DNA from: Desulfuromonadaceae bacterium
GTDB taxonomy: Bacteria > Desulfobacterota > Desulfuromonadia > Geobacterales > Pseudopelobacteraceae
Direction of reading: 5' to 3'
NCBI GenBank assembly: GCA_028688955.1
Contig: JAQTXD010000010.1
Span: 1 to 64,000, forward strand
DNA length: 64,000 bases
A program made the position numbers and the translations under genes. Below are positions 44,659 to 57,619 of this stretch, one piece after another; positions within the stretch are counted from its first letter, which is position 1; each line of letters begins with the position of its first letter. The notes below the pieces were generated by a model, which saw only the letters and a program-made list of their open reading frames with translations, had not been told where the DNA came from and ran no database searches.

Positions 44659-45312
44659 TTAGCTCCGTTTTAAAAAAGTAAGTACACGTTCTCCCATATT
44701 TTGCGGCAATGTGTATTTTTGAGTCGCCGTAACCCTGAAACCTGCGGCGGTGACACTCTGATTGCTCTCAGCAATTTCGTTTTCAGCTCCGTCTCCCTTC
44801 ATGGCGATCAGCATACCGTTCTCGACAAGGAGGGGTGATGCCAATGACACAAAACGATCGAGCCGGGTAAATGCCCGCGATGTAATGACAGTAAAATAAT
44901 GACTATGGGTATTCTGTAAATCTTCAATCCTTGCGTGGAAAGCTTCAATATTCTGCAAATTCAGAGTCCGGATGACATGCCGCTGAAAATGAATTTTTTT
45001 AGCTACCGCATCGACAGAAACCATGGGCACTTCAGGCATGAGAATTTTTAACGGGATAATAGGCAGACCGGCACCTGACCCGATGTCAAGGACACGATCG
45101 CCAACCGTTATGAATTGGGCCAGACTGATGGAATCGATGAAATGCTTGATGGCAATATCTTTGTCTTTCGTTATAGAGGTCAGGTTTACTTTACTATTCC
45201 ATTTTTTAAGTTCCGTTGCATAGCATTCCAATGCTTCAATTTCCTTTTTTGAAATCTTCATTCCGAGCAGTTCTGCTTCCTGCGCGACGATAGCACCAAC
45301 AATTGAACTCAT
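44659..45312 (-). CDS. rsmG: 16S rRNA (guanine527-N7)-methyltransferase
   Basis: A 217-residue class I SAM methyltransferase (GidB). The SAM site is seen in VLDIGSGAGLPIIPLKI and the catalytic region in FTVITSRAFTRLDRFVSLASPLL. It overlaps mnmG by four bases, the conserved gidA-gidB order near the origin. The next 229 bp downstream contain no gene; parA/parB, which often follow, are absent. Confidence 0.95.
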   Translation of the reverse strand: MSSIVGAIVAQEAELLGMKISKKEIEALECYATELKKWNSKVNLTSITKDKDIAIKHFIDSISLAQFITVGDRVLDIGSGAGLPIIPLKILMPEVPMVSVDAVAKKIHFQRHVIRTLNLQNIEAFHARIEDLQNTHSHYFTVITSRAFTRLDRFVSLASPLLVENGMLIAMKGDGAENEIAESNQSVTAAGFRVTATQKYTLPQNMGERVLTFLKRS

Positions 45313-47198
45313 ATATGGTCATCCCCTTTCCAGGAAGATGATTTCAAATATATCGACAAAATAGAAATAGCTGCCGGTGTGAGGCCTGGAATTCGTGAAG
45401 CCTGGCCAAGTGTGTCAGGTCGGACTCGTATAAGTTTTTCACGAACTTCTGTCGTGAGGCTTTTTACTGAGGCATAATCTATTTTCGCAGGGATGCGCGT
45501 TGATTCAAGTTTTTTTGACTGGGCTACCTGTTCTAACTGACGGTCAATATACCCGGAATATTTAGTCTGTATTTCAACCTGTTCCCGTATCGTTGCAGGT
45601 GTTTCACGTGAAACAACGTCCAATTCAGCCAAGTCGGAATAGCTGATATCCGGGCGTTTAAGGAGGTGTTCGAGGGTCGTCCCTTTCTGCACGTCCTGCA
45701 ATCCGCGCCGTTGGAGTACGTCAAGCTCATCTGCAGAATGCTGTAAACGGGTTACAGATAATCGCCGCAGATCATCTGAAATCATGCAGCGTTTTTGGGA
45801 AAAAAGCAGGTATTCATGTTCGGTCACAATCCCGAGTTGATATCCAATCTCCCGCAGTCGCAAATCAGCGTTATCTTCACGTAACAACAGACGATATTCC
45901 GCTCGCGACGTAAACATACGATATGGCTCCTGGGTGCCAAGTGTTACCAGATCATCGATCATGACACCGATATATGCCTGACTTCTTTCCAATACAAGCG
46001 GGTCTTTCCCCTGAACCCGAAGGGCAGCGTTTATGCCCGCAATAAGTCCCTGTCCTGCGGCTTCCTCATACCCTGACGTGCCATTGATCTGTCCCGCATG
46101 ATACAGGTTTTCGATTATCTTCGTTTCAAGTGAGCTGTGAAGCTGGATTGGATCGACATAATCATATTCGATTGCATATGCCGGACGCATGATCTCGACA
46201 GATTCGAGCCCGACAATAGATCGATAAAATGCGATCTGAATATCAACGGGAAGAGACGTCGACATACCACTGGGGTAGACTTCAATTGTATCTAGTCCTT
46301 CGGGCTCAATGAAAGTCTGGTGACGGTCTTTTTCCGGAAAACGCACTACCTTGTCTTCAATTGAGGGGCAATATCGAGGGCCGATCCCTTCGATGATACC
46401 TGAATACAATGGCGATCTGTCCAGGCCGGAACGGATTATGTCATGAGAACGCGGGTTGGTATACGCGATATGACAGGGGAGCTGCGGCATGTTGATCCGC
46501 TCGGTAGAAAGCGAAAACGGCATCGGTGGATCGTCCCCAAACTGCTTTTCCAGTTTGGAAAAGTCAATTGAACGAGCATCCAGCCGCGCCGGTGTTCCGG
46601 TCTTGAGACGTCCGACAGAGAAACCAAGTCTCCGCAGATTATCTGAAAGTCCTATCGAAGGTTGATCGCCGGCGCGCCCCCCCGGATAGTGATTCAACCC
46701 GATATGAATAAGACCACGCATAAACGTACCGGTGGTTACAACAACCGTACGGGACAAATATCTGATACCGGACTGCAATTCAACACCACGAAGTGACGTC
46801 CCTTCAAAATACAGACCGGTTACTTCACCTTGCTTGAGATCAAGGTTGTTCTGCTTTTCAAGCACAGATTTCATGCGTAGTCGATAAAGCTGTTTATCTG
46901 CCTGAGCACGTGATGCTCGTACCGCAGGCCCTTTTTTAGTATTCAGAATACGGAACTGGATTCCGGTAGCGTCAATGTTTTTACCCATTTCTCCGCCGAG
47001 TGCATCAATTTCCTTGACCAAATGCCCCTTAGCCAACCCACCGATTGAAGGATTGCAGGACATCAGCGCTATAGCATCCAGATTAATTGTCAACAGCATT
47101 GTACGACACCCCATGCGAGAGGAAGCAAGTGCTGCTTCACACCCCGCATGTCCGGCACCAACAACTATTACGTCATAAACCTTTTCGTACGTCATCAT
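45309..47198 (-). CDS. mnmG: tRNA uridine-5-carboxymethylaminomethyl modification enzyme, FAD subunit
   Basis: A 629-residue FAD-dependent protein (GidA). Rossmann FAD site VGAGHAGCEAALA at the N-terminus; family signatures GPRYCPSIEDKVVRFPEKDRHQ (18-21 block) and GQINGTSGYEEAAGQGLIAG. With MnmE it installs cmnm5U34 in tRNAs. The gene contains a perfect parS site in its 3' third, encoding VSRET without disturbing the frame. Confidence 0.96.
   Translation of the reverse strand: MMTYEKVYDVIVVGAGHAGCEAALASSRMGCRTMLLTINLDAIALMSCNPSIGGLAKGHLVKEIDALGGEMGKNIDATGIQFRILNTKKGPAVRASRAQADKQLYRLRMKSVLEKQNNLDLKQGEVTGLYFEGTSLRGVELQSGIRYLSRTVVVTTGTFMRGLIHIGLNHYPGGRAGDQPSIGLSDNLRRLGFSVGRLKTGTPARLDARSIDFSKLEKQFGDDPPMPFSLSTERINMPQLPCHIAYTNPRSHDIIRSGLDRSPLYSGIIEGIGPRYCPSIEDKVVRFPEKDRHQTFIEPEGLDTIEVYPSGMSTSLPVDIQIAFYRSIVGLESVEIMRPAYAIEYDYVDPIQLHSSLETKIIENLYHAGQINGTSGYEEAAGQGLIAGINAALRVQGKDPLVLERSQAYIGVMIDDLVTLGTQEPYRMFTSRAEYRLLLREDNADLRLREIGYQLGIVTEHEYLLFSQKRCMISDDLRRLSVTRLQHSADELDVLQRRGLQDVQKGTTLEHLLKRPDISYSDLAELDVVSRETPATIREQVEIQTKYSGYIDRQLEQVAQSKKLESTRIPAKIDYASVKSLTTEVREKLIRVRPDTLGQASRIPGLTPAAISILSIYLKSSSWKGDDHI
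45600..45615. promoter_or_regulatory. parS centromere site inside mnmG
   Basis: TGTTTCACGTGAAACA, a perfect 16-bp palindrome identical to the chromosomal parS consensus recognised by ParB. It lies within mnmG coding sequence, about 6 kb from the origin. Confidence 0.9.
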
Positions 47199-47222
47199 AA
47201 TATGGGTCCATTGAGTGGAGGT

Positions 47223-47238
47223 TGTTTCACGTGAAACA
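47223..47238. promoter_or_regulatory. parS centromere site between mnmE and mnmG
   Basis: A second exact TGTTTCACGTGAAACA, in the 45-bp gap between mnmE and mnmG, 4 kb from the origin. Two identical copies 1.6 kb apart make chance occurrence very unlikely. Confidence 0.92.
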
Positions 47239-47243
47239 TAGCG

Positions 47244-48611
47244 TTATTTACCGATGCAGAATGAAGAAAATATGAGATCCAGAACTTCGTCAGTAGCGGT
47301 CTGACCAGTAACAGCACCAACGGCCTGAAGTGCGCTCCGTAAATCCAAGGCAAGCAATTCCAGGTTTCGATCCTGAAGTCCGTCAACAAATTTATTCAAA
47401 AACTGATCTGCCGATACGAGAGCATCACGATGCCGGGCCCGCGAAAGAGTAACGAGTTCACGGGAGTCCGTTTGAGATGTGTGGAGGAATTGCGAACAGA
47501 CCGTATGCTTGAGAACATCGACGCCGGCACCGGAAAGAGCAGCAATCCTGACAATGGAAACAAAACGATCATCGTCAGGGAGGACCAGTTGCTGAACAAG
47601 GTCTGTCTTATTGAGAACGGCTATAGTTTTGATTCCATCAAGTGCATCATAAATTAATTGATCTTCCCGGCTGAATTCACGGGACGAGTCAAAGACCGCG
47701 AGGACAAGATCAGCCTGGGATATTTTCCCAAGAGCTCTATTGATCCCTTCCTGTTCAACAATATCATCTGTCTGGCGAATTCCGGCAGTATCAAGCAACC
47801 GGACAGCCAAACCTCCAAAATTGACCGTCTCCTCTATAATGTCACGGGTTGTCCCGGGAATATGGGTTACAATCGCACGGTTCTCATTCAGTAACATATT
47901 GAGCAGGCTTGATTTCCCGGCATTAGGTTTTCCGACAATAAGGACAGAAATACCTTCACGGATAATCCGTCCATCTTCGTACGTATTCAGAAGACTGGCG
48001 ATCATGTTGCGAGCATCAACGACTGAAGCAGAAATAGCAGCAACGTCAGTCTCACCAAGATCATCATCAGGAAAGTCTATGTATGCTTCAACCAAAGCGA
48101 GTGCACGGACTACATATCTCCGTATTTCCTCTATGCGAACCGAAAGAGTCCCTTCTCTTTGCCGTTGTGCCAGCTGGAGAGCACCCTCGCTCTTTGAGGC
48201 TATAATATCCATAACCGCTTCGGCTTGAACCAGATCGATTCGCCCGTTCAGAAAGGCACGCCGAGTGAATTCACCCGGATCAGCCAACCGTACGCCGCAT
48301 GAAAGCACCAACGCCAGCACACGCTCAACGACCAGCCAGCCGCCGTGACAATGAAGCTCCAATACATCTTCACGCGTATATGAGCGAGGTGCCTGCATGT
48401 ATACAGCCATCGCCTCATCGATCTTTTCACCAGTGGCAAAATCGATGATCGTACCAAAAGAAAAACGGTGGCTCACAAGGCCACCGTTAGAAACAGGTTT
48501 AAAAAGAGTATGGCCGACCACAGCAGCTTGGACACCACTAACCCGGATTATGCCGATACCGCCATTACCTGGAGGGGTACTGACAGCCGCTATCGTATCG
48601 CGGATATACAT
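47244..48611 (-). CDS. mnmE: tRNA modification GTPase MnmE
   Basis: A 455-residue protein with an N-terminal folate-binding domain ([22 protein letters not shown]), helical domain and inserted Ras-like G domain ([28 protein letters not shown]). It ends with the catalytic C-x-GK motif CIGK. It partners with MnmG. Its start lies only 27 bp from the yidC stop, so the jag gene usual at this place is missing. Confidence 0.96.
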   Translation of the reverse strand: MYIRDTIAAVSTPPGNGGIGIIRVSGVQAAVVGHTLFKPVSNGGLVSHRFSFGTIIDFATGEKIDEAMAVYMQAPRSYTREDVLELHCHGGWLVVERVLALVLSCGVRLADPGEFTRRAFLNGRIDLVQAEAVMDIIASKSEGALQLAQRQREGTLSVRIEEIRRYVVRALALVEAYIDFPDDDLGETDVAAISASVVDARNMIASLLNTYEDGRIIREGISVLIVGKPNAGKSSLLNMLLNENRAIVTHIPGTTRDIIEETVNFGGLAVRLLDTAGIRQTDDIVEQEGINRALGKISQADLVLAVFDSSREFSREDQLIYDALDGIKTIAVLNKTDLVQQLVLPDDDRFVSIVRIAALSGAGVDVLKHTVCSQFLHTSQTDSRELVTLSRARHRDALVSADQFLNKFVDGLQDRNLELLALDLRSALQAVGAVTGQTATDEVLDLIFSSFCIGK

Positions 48612-48637
48612 TAACGTGATACCCCGTAGTTTTGATT

Positions 48638-50245
48638 TTAATCTTTTACCAGTTTGTTTATGTACATCTGCTGGCCAATAGTCAGCACGTTATTAACCAA
48701 CCAGTAGAGTACAAGGCCGGAGGGGAAACTGAGGAACATAAACGTAAATACAACCGGCAAAGCCAGCATCATCTTCTGCTGCATCGGATCCATCTGAGAC
48801 GGTGTCATCTTCTGCTGCACAAACATTGTGATGCCCATAATTACCGGAGTAACATAGTAGGGGTCTTTATCTGCAAGGTCTGTGACCCAGAAAAAGAACG
48901 GTGCATGACGTAATTCTATTGAAAACATTAATGACTTGTAGAGTGCAAAAAAGACCGGTATCTGCACAACCATCGGCAGACATCCACCCATTGGATTAAC
49001 TTTATGCTCACGATACAACTCCATAACCGCCTTATTCATGGCATCGCGATCATCCTTATATTTTTCACGCAACTTAGCCATTTCAGGCTGAATTTTTTGC
49101 ATGCCCTTCATAGACTTGTAGCTTTTATGGGTTAACGGAAAAAAGAATGCTTTCAGGATAATAGTGATGATGATGATTGCTATTCCATAGTTGCCTACAT
49201 ACCCATTAAAAAATTTCAGGGAATAGAGGAGTGGTTTGGCAATAACGGTAAACCAGCCCAGATCGAGAGATTGTACAAGTGAATTTCCCTGTGCCTTGAG
49301 GATATCAATGTCTTTAGGACCAACAAACAGTCGATGGGTGATTGTGGTAGACTGACCGGGGTTTACAGTAAACTGGGGCGATGAAACAATAGACTCGAAG
49401 AAGCCGGCACTATTTTTTTTCAGCTCTACTGACGCAATGCTATCTTTATCCGCAAGAATCGCATTTAAAAAATATTTATCTGCAAAACCGGACCAGAGGA
49501 TCGTCTTTTCAAAACGCTTTGAGGCAGTGGCAACATCTTTAATTTTGTTGGATTGAAGACTGTTATCAGAAAAAAGGTATGACCCTGCCGTATCAAAGCG
49601 GTTGTCTTTCACCTTTGGCTCTGCCGGATATGTCATGACGTGCTGTATGGCACCGACCAGAGGAGCTGAAGAATTGTTAAAAACCTGAGTCTCAAGTTTT
49701 ATACCATAGTCGCCGGAAATAAATGTGTACACTTTCCGGACAGTATATCCCTGCCCTGAAATATAGTTGAACGTGAGTTGGCGGGTACCACCTTTTTGAA
49801 TGGCAATGTCTGGAGAATCAGCAGTGAAGAGGGTGCCGTCTGGAAGATTAAATCCGGCACCTCTTGTTGAAAACGAATTTATATTCGGGTCAGCATCATT
49901 TCCGAGAGTAACATTTTTTGATGTGACCTTGTTTTCTTCTCGGTACTTTTTGAGAGTCAGACTCTTAAGACTTGCCCCTCGATTAGAAAAGAGAGCCGTA
50001 TAAAGTTCGGTATCTACTTTAATATCCTTTTGAGGGACAGTCACAACTGTTGCTTGCCCCGCAGGAGGCGCGATATTTTGGGGCGCTTGTGCCTGCTGGT
50101 TCTTCGCAGGAGCAGTGCTCTCTACAGAAGTTGTACTCTGGGGAACGGGAGTTGCTGTTTTTTGCCTGTCCGGAGCAAAAAACATGGAGAACAGATAAAA
50201 AACAGCAATTGAAAGACCTACAGCTATAAAAGCGCGCTTTTCCAT
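48638..50245 (-). CDS. yidC: Membrane protein insertase YidC
   Basis: A 535-residue insertase: N-terminal helix ([19 protein letters not shown]), a large periplasmic beta-domain with an Ala/Pro/Gln-rich linker (~30-65), and five C-terminal membrane segments with the conserved [20 protein letters not shown] and [20 protein letters not shown] segments. It inserts inner-membrane proteins with or without SecYEG. Part of the rpmH-rnpA-yidD-yidC cluster. Confidence 0.96.
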   Translation of the reverse strand: MEKRAFIAVGLSIAVFYLFSMFFAPDRQKTATPVPQSTTSVESTAPAKNQQAQAPQNIAPPAGQATVVTVPQKDIKVDTELYTALFSNRGASLKSLTLKKYREENKVTSKNVTLGNDADPNINSFSTRGAGFNLPDGTLFTADSPDIAIQKGGTRQLTFNYISGQGYTVRKVYTFISGDYGIKLETQVFNNSSAPLVGAIQHVMTYPAEPKVKDNRFDTAGSYLFSDNSLQSNKIKDVATASKRFEKTILWSGFADKYFLNAILADKDSIASVELKKNSAGFFESIVSSPQFTVNPGQSTTITHRLFVGPKDIDILKAQGNSLVQSLDLGWFTVIAKPLLYSLKFFNGYVGNYGIAIIIITIILKAFFFPLTHKSYKSMKGMQKIQPEMAKLREKYKDDRDAMNKAVMELYREHKVNPMGGCLPMVVQIPVFFALYKSLMFSIELRHAPFFFWVTDLADKDPYYVTPVIMGITMFVQQKMTPSQMDPMQQKMMLALPVVFTFMFLSFPSGLVLYWLVNNVLTIGQQMYINKLVKD

Positions 50246-50273
50246 CGAAGCTCCTGATTACTCTACATTTGTA

Positions 50274-50486
50274 TTAAGGTACCGGATCGTGGCCGCCCGG
50301 ATGAAACGGATGACACTTGCATATTCGGCCAAAGGTTAGCGACATGCCCCTGGCGACACCATACCGAATTATAGACTCACGGGAATACTCGGAACAGGAG
50401 GGATAAAAGCGACAGGTCTGCGGAAGAAATGGAGAAATTATCTTCTGATAAAACTTGATTACAAAGAGCAGACAGCTCTTGAACAT
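50274..50486 (-). CDS. yidD: Membrane protein insertion efficiency factor YidD
   Basis: A 70-residue protein with the family signature [23 protein letters not shown] and the C-terminal [17 protein letters not shown]. An amphipathic N-terminal helix attaches it to the membrane near YidC. It overlaps the 3' end of rnpA by 28 bases. Confidence 0.94.
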   Translation of the reverse strand: MFKSCLLFVIKFYQKIISPFLPQTCRFYPSCSEYSRESIIRYGVARGMSLTFGRICKCHPFHPGGHDPVP

Positions 50487-50866
50487 GGGGACATACCTAT
50501 CAACTGGAAGGCTTTAGAAAGCTCCTGTGAAACATCGGAGTACGTCATGTCCGCCGAATCTCGTCTGGCGATAACATTAACATCCACGGCTACCAACCCA
50601 GCGCGATTATGCCTGAAGAATTCTCGTAAATATCGCTTAACACGATTTCTTACAACTGCACATCCGATTTTCTTGCTGGCCGTAATACCAAGTCGGGCTG
50701 AAGGAAGATTATTATCACTCCAGACAACAAGAAAACCTTTTACAGTTTTTTTATGTTGTGCGGAAGCAAGCCGAATAAATTCTGCTCGCTTCCGCAAACG
50801 TACTGATTTTGGAAATGTGGCCGAGATGCCGACAATCACGCAAGAAGCTGACTTATTTTGCAGCAA
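50459..50866 (-). CDS. rnpA: Ribonuclease P protein component
   Basis: The protein subunit of RNase P, up to 135 residues. The core has [44 protein letters not shown] (RNR motif) and DVNVIARRD. The true start is uncertain: the TTG at 50866 overlaps rpmH by 14 bases; a GTG at 50839 avoids the overlap and fits the conserved protein better, but neither has a good ribosome site. Translation may depend on rpmH. Confidence 0.92.
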   Translation of the reverse strand: MLQNKSASCVIVGISATFPKSVRLRKRAEFIRLASAQHKKTVKGFLVVWSDNNLPSARLGITASKKIGCAVVRNRVKRYLREFFRHNRAGLVAVDVNVIARRDSADMTYSDVSQELSKAFQLIGMSPCSRAVCSL

Positions 50867-51002
50867 TTCTTACAGACAGGCTTTTGCGACCCTTAGCTCT
50901 TCTGCGCTTGATCACTAATCGACCATTTTTTGTTGCCATCCTTACCAGAAAACCGTGCGTACGTTTGCGTGAAATATTACTTGGCTGATAGGTTCTTTTC
51001 AT
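50853..51002 (-). CDS. rpmH: 50S ribosomal protein bL34
   Basis: A 49-residue, very basic ribosomal protein: [20 protein letters not shown] at the start, [20 protein letters not shown] in the middle. It is slightly longer than the usual 44-46 residues because of the C-terminal [13 protein letters not shown] lies eight bases before the ATG and a strong sigma70 promoter 40 bp upstream. It is the first gene of the leftward origin cluster. Confidence 0.97.
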   Translation of the reverse strand: MKRTYQPSNISRKRTHGFLVRMATKNGRLVIKRRRAKGRKSLSVRIAAK

Positions 51003-51042
51003 CTTGATTTACCTCATAAAATTATTTTTCAGGAAATGGGTT

Positions 51043-51070
51043 ATTAAACATACCTCCACGCTCATGTCAA
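51043..51070 (-). promoter_or_regulatory. Sigma70 promoter of rpmH-rnpA-yidD-yidC
   Basis: On the minus strand TTGACA (51070-51065), a 16-nt spacer and TTTAAT (51048-51043) precede the rpmH ATG by about 40 bp. Only one of twelve consensus positions is mismatched. Confidence 0.75.
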
Positions 51071-51351
51071 GGGTTATATTATATCGGCACATGGCTGCCC
51101 TGTAATTGATTTGCCTTGAAAAAGAGGGTCGCCTCTGCTATTCTTCGGGGCCTCAAATAGAGTAATTTTATACGATATTATATTTATCATATTGTTTTTA
51201 TTAATAGAATAGTTTTCAACAGCTGTTAATAATATTGTTGAAAACTTTTTTTATATGATGTCTCCAGTATTATAAAATGCTTTCTATTATTGGACTTACG
51301 GTACAGATTCAATGTTGAAAACAAATACTACCATGAATGTGATGTTACCTG
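51071..51351. other. AT-rich region upstream of dnaA with TGTTGAAAAC repeats (origin arm)
   Basis: An AT-rich, gene-free segment between divergent rpmH and dnaA. It contains three copies of TGTTGAAAAC: an inverted copy at 51212-51221 and direct copies at 51236-51245 and 51313-51322. The first two form an inverted repeat with 14-nt spacing around AACAGCTGTT. Each holds TTTTCAACA, two mismatches from a DnaA box. These may be weak DnaA sites for dnaA autoregulation or part of a bipartite origin. Confidence 0.5.
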
Positions 51352-52701
51352 ATGTTAGACGCATGGCGGCAAGCTGCTGAAAATATAGAAAAGGTCATGT
51401 CGGAAGCCGATTATGATGCCTGGATAAAACCGGTTAACTACAGTCACCATGACGGTTCGACCGTTTTTTTATCTGTTCCCAATTCATTTATAAAGGAGTG
51501 GTTGGAGGATCATTACCTGAAAGTTCTGACCGGTGCACTTTCCGCAACATCCGGGCATGCAGTCAACCTCAATTTTACAATAAGAACGGATGAAGAACAC
51601 CAACCATACATCTCAGAAGATTTTATCGTCAAAAATGAATCTGAACCCTCCGCAGGAAAAAATTCAAATTTAGAACAGGTATTTACCCCACTAAACCAGA
51701 AAGATACATTTGACCTGTTTGTAAGTGGAACCGGCAATCAATTTGCCCATGCCGCAGCAATGGCGGTAGCCAATAATCCTGCAGATACCTATAATCCTCT
51801 GTTTATCTATGGTGGTGTCGGACTTGGGAAAAGTCATCTATTGAACTCTATCGGTCATACGATACGTGAAAACTCTCCAGAACTAAATGTATGTTACTGC
51901 TCTGCTGAAAAGTTTATGTACGAGATGGTAAACCATCTTCGTTTAAAGAAGATGGATGTGTTCAGAAATCGGTTTAGAACTGTGGATGTTCTGCTCGTAG
52001 ATGATATTCAATTCATCTCTGGAAAAACGGGAACACAGGAAGAATTTTTCCATACATTTAATGCACTCCACGACGCTCATAAACAGATTGTTATTACATC
52101 AGATAAGTTCCCAAGAGAAATTTCAGACCTGGAAGAGCGCCTGAGGTCACGGTTTGAATGGGGACTCATAGCTGACATTCAGCCTCCTGATGTAGAGACA
52201 AAAATTGCTATTCTGAAAAAGAAGTCGGAGGTTACCAGAGTCTTTTTTCCTGAAGATGTTTATTATTTTCTGGCCTCAAGCGACACAAGAAATATCCGGG
52301 AACTCGAAGGTATGCTCATAAGACTTGGCGCATTCAGCAGCCTTCAAAATATTCCGGTAACACTTGAAATGGCTAAGGAAAACCTTAAAGATATTCTGGG
52401 TGACAGACATAAAGAAATTACGGTTGAGTTAATTCAGAAAACAGTGGCTGATTATTTCGATTTGAAGGTAATAGACCTTAAGTCGGAAAAACGGTTAAAA
52501 AATATTGTGCATGCACGGCAGGTGGCAATCTGGTTTTGCAGGGATCTGACGAAAGCTTCTTATCCAGACATCGGTATGAAGTTTGGTGGTAAAGATCATT
52601 CAACCATCATTCACTCGTATAAAAAAATTGATAAAGCACTGGTAGATGAACCAAAACTATCTAAAATTATAGATGAAATTAAAAAAATACTTCTCAAGTA
52701 A
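51352..52701 (+). CDS. dnaA: Chromosomal replication initiator protein DnaA
   Basis: A 449-residue initiator. Domain I at ~1-80, linker to ~110, AAA+ domain III with Walker A GGVGLGKSHLLN, Walker B LLVDDIQFI and sensor regions, and C-terminal DNA-binding domain IV with the signature GGKDHSTIIHSYKKI. The start MLDAWRQAAENIEKVM matches the family N-terminus, although no strong ribosome site precedes it. It marks the origin and begins the rightward cluster. Confidence 0.97.
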   Translation: MLDAWRQAAENIEKVMSEADYDAWIKPVNYSHHDGSTVFLSVPNSFIKEWLEDHYLKVLTGALSATSGHAVNLNFTIRTDEEHQPYISEDFIVKNESEPSAGKNSNLEQVFTPLNQKDTFDLFVSGTGNQFAHAAAMAVANNPADTYNPLFIYGGVGLGKSHLLNSIGHTIRENSPELNVCYCSAEKFMYEMVNHLRLKKMDVFRNRFRTVDVLLVDDIQFISGKTGTQEEFFHTFNALHDAHKQIVITSDKFPREISDLEERLRSRFEWGLIADIQPPDVETKIAILKKKSEVTRVFFPEDVYYFLASSDTRNIRELEGMLIRLGAFSSLQNIPVTLEMAKENLKDILGDRHKEITVELIQKTVADYFDLKVIDLKSEKRLKNIVHARQVAIWFCRDLTKASYPDIGMKFGGKDHSTIIHSYKKIDKALVDEPKLSKIIDEIKKILLK

Positions 52702-52919
52702 GGAAAACCTGTTGATTCAATGTGGACAACTGTTGGTAACTTATCCTGCTGTGCATAAATTCGGTTTTTACAACTTCCTGTGAACAGCATACTTTGACAA
52801 TTACCTGTTACCGGTAAGCTAGTTACCGAGTTATTCCCTGTTTCCACAGGACCTACAATGTACTACAAGGTTTTAAATATATTATATAAACAACTACTAG
52901 GCAGTAAAGAGAGGCGACC
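52702..52919. other. Probable oriC (dnaA-dnaN intergenic)
   Basis: The 218-bp gap holds DnaA-box candidates: TGTGCATAA (52750-52758, exact TTATNCACA on the minus strand), TGTGGACAA (52721-52729, one mismatch) and GTTTCCACA (52840-52848, two mismatches). A 20-base AT-only tract at 52871-52890 is a candidate unwinding element. Palindromic TTACCGGTAA (~52808-52817) lies between. Coding strands diverge at this locus. Confidence 0.65.
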
Positions 52920-54041
52920 GTGGAATTCAAAATTGAAAAAGAACAATTTCTAAAGTCACTACAAAAAATTCAGGGGATCGTTGAGAAACGAACCTCAATG
53001 CCGATTTTGTCCAATGTTCTGCTCGAAGCTGCAGAATCTTCCCTCTTTGTTACTGCAACCGACCTGGAAGTTGGAATGAAAAGCAGATATTCAGCAGAAG
53101 TGATTTCATCTGGCAAAATAACTGTTTCGGCAAAAAAATTGTATGAAATTGTTAAGGAACTACCGAATCAGCAGATATCATTTTTAACAAAAGATAATGA
53201 TTGGGTCGAGATAAAATGCGGAAAAGTTCAATTCAACATTGTCGGACTTTCTTCTGAAGAATTTCCTTATTTTCCTGAAGTAAAGGAAGAAAATCTTTTT
53301 GAAATTGGGTCTACGCTGTTACGTGGAATGATTGAAAGAACCTCGTACGCAATTTGTACTGATGAAACAAAATACAATCTCAACGGAATTTTTATTAAAG
53401 TTGAAGTGCGCTCAGATGGCAGTAATTGTCTTAAGATGGTTTCAACTGATGGGCACAGACTCTCGATCGCTTCAGGTGATCTTACGGGAACAGTCGGTCC
53501 GGAGTTGTCAAAGGGTGTTATCCTGCCGAAAAAAGGCGTTTATGAGATGAAGAAGGTCACCGATGAGGAAGGTGGAAACCTGCTGTTCGGGTTTATGGAT
53601 AATAGCGCAGTACTAAAACAGGGAGACTCGTACATGGTCATGCGCCTTGTTGATGGGGAATTTCCTGATTACAATCGCGTCATACCGACGAGCAACACGC
53701 AGATAGTCACTGTTAACAGAGATGATTTCAGCCATTCTGTGCGACGTATGGCCATCCTTTCCAGTGAAAAATTCAAGGGCATCATGCTGGAAATTACTAC
53801 AGGAGGAATTAAAATTTCCTCAAGTAATCCCGAGTTGGGTGATGCCATGGAAGAGCTTGACGTAACGTACAGTGGAGAACCTATCTCAGTCAGATTTAAT
53901 GCCCGGTATCTTCTTGATGTTCTTTCTGTTACCGAAACTGAACGAATCGAAATGAAGTTTAAAGACGAGTTATCCCCCTCTATTATTGTTCCGGAAAATT
54001 CGAACACGTTTATCGCGGTCATAATGCCGATGAGGCTCTAA
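52920..54041 (+). CDS. dnaN: DNA polymerase III beta subunit (sliding clamp)
   Basis: A 373-residue clamp with the three-domain fold (PILSNVLLEA, ATDLEVGMKS, STDGHRLSIA) and the typical C-terminus ENSNTFIAVIMPMRL. It tethers replicative polymerase to DNA as a dimer ring. The start codon is GTG at 52920, preceded by GAGAGG at six bases. recF follows after 9 bp. Confidence 0.97.
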   Translation: MEFKIEKEQFLKSLQKIQGIVEKRTSMPILSNVLLEAAESSLFVTATDLEVGMKSRYSAEVISSGKITVSAKKLYEIVKELPNQQISFLTKDNDWVEIKCGKVQFNIVGLSSEEFPYFPEVKEENLFEIGSTLLRGMIERTSYAICTDETKYNLNGIFIKVEVRSDGSNCLKMVSTDGHRLSIASGDLTGTVGPELSKGVILPKKGVYEMKKVTDEEGGNLLFGFMDNSAVLKQGDSYMVMRLVDGEFPDYNRVIPTSNTQIVTVNRDDFSHSVRRMAILSSEKFKGIMLEITTGGIKISSSNPELGDAMEELDVTYSGEPISVRFNARYLLDVLSVTETERIEMKFKDELSPSIIVPENSNTFIAVIMPMRL

Positions 54042-54050
54042 AAGCTTCAG

Positions 54051-57558
<3,508 letters not shown>

Positions 57559-57619
57559 CATACTGTAATTACTTTACTTTACTCATCAATTAGATGAGAA
57601 TGGCAGATACGAGGTACCA

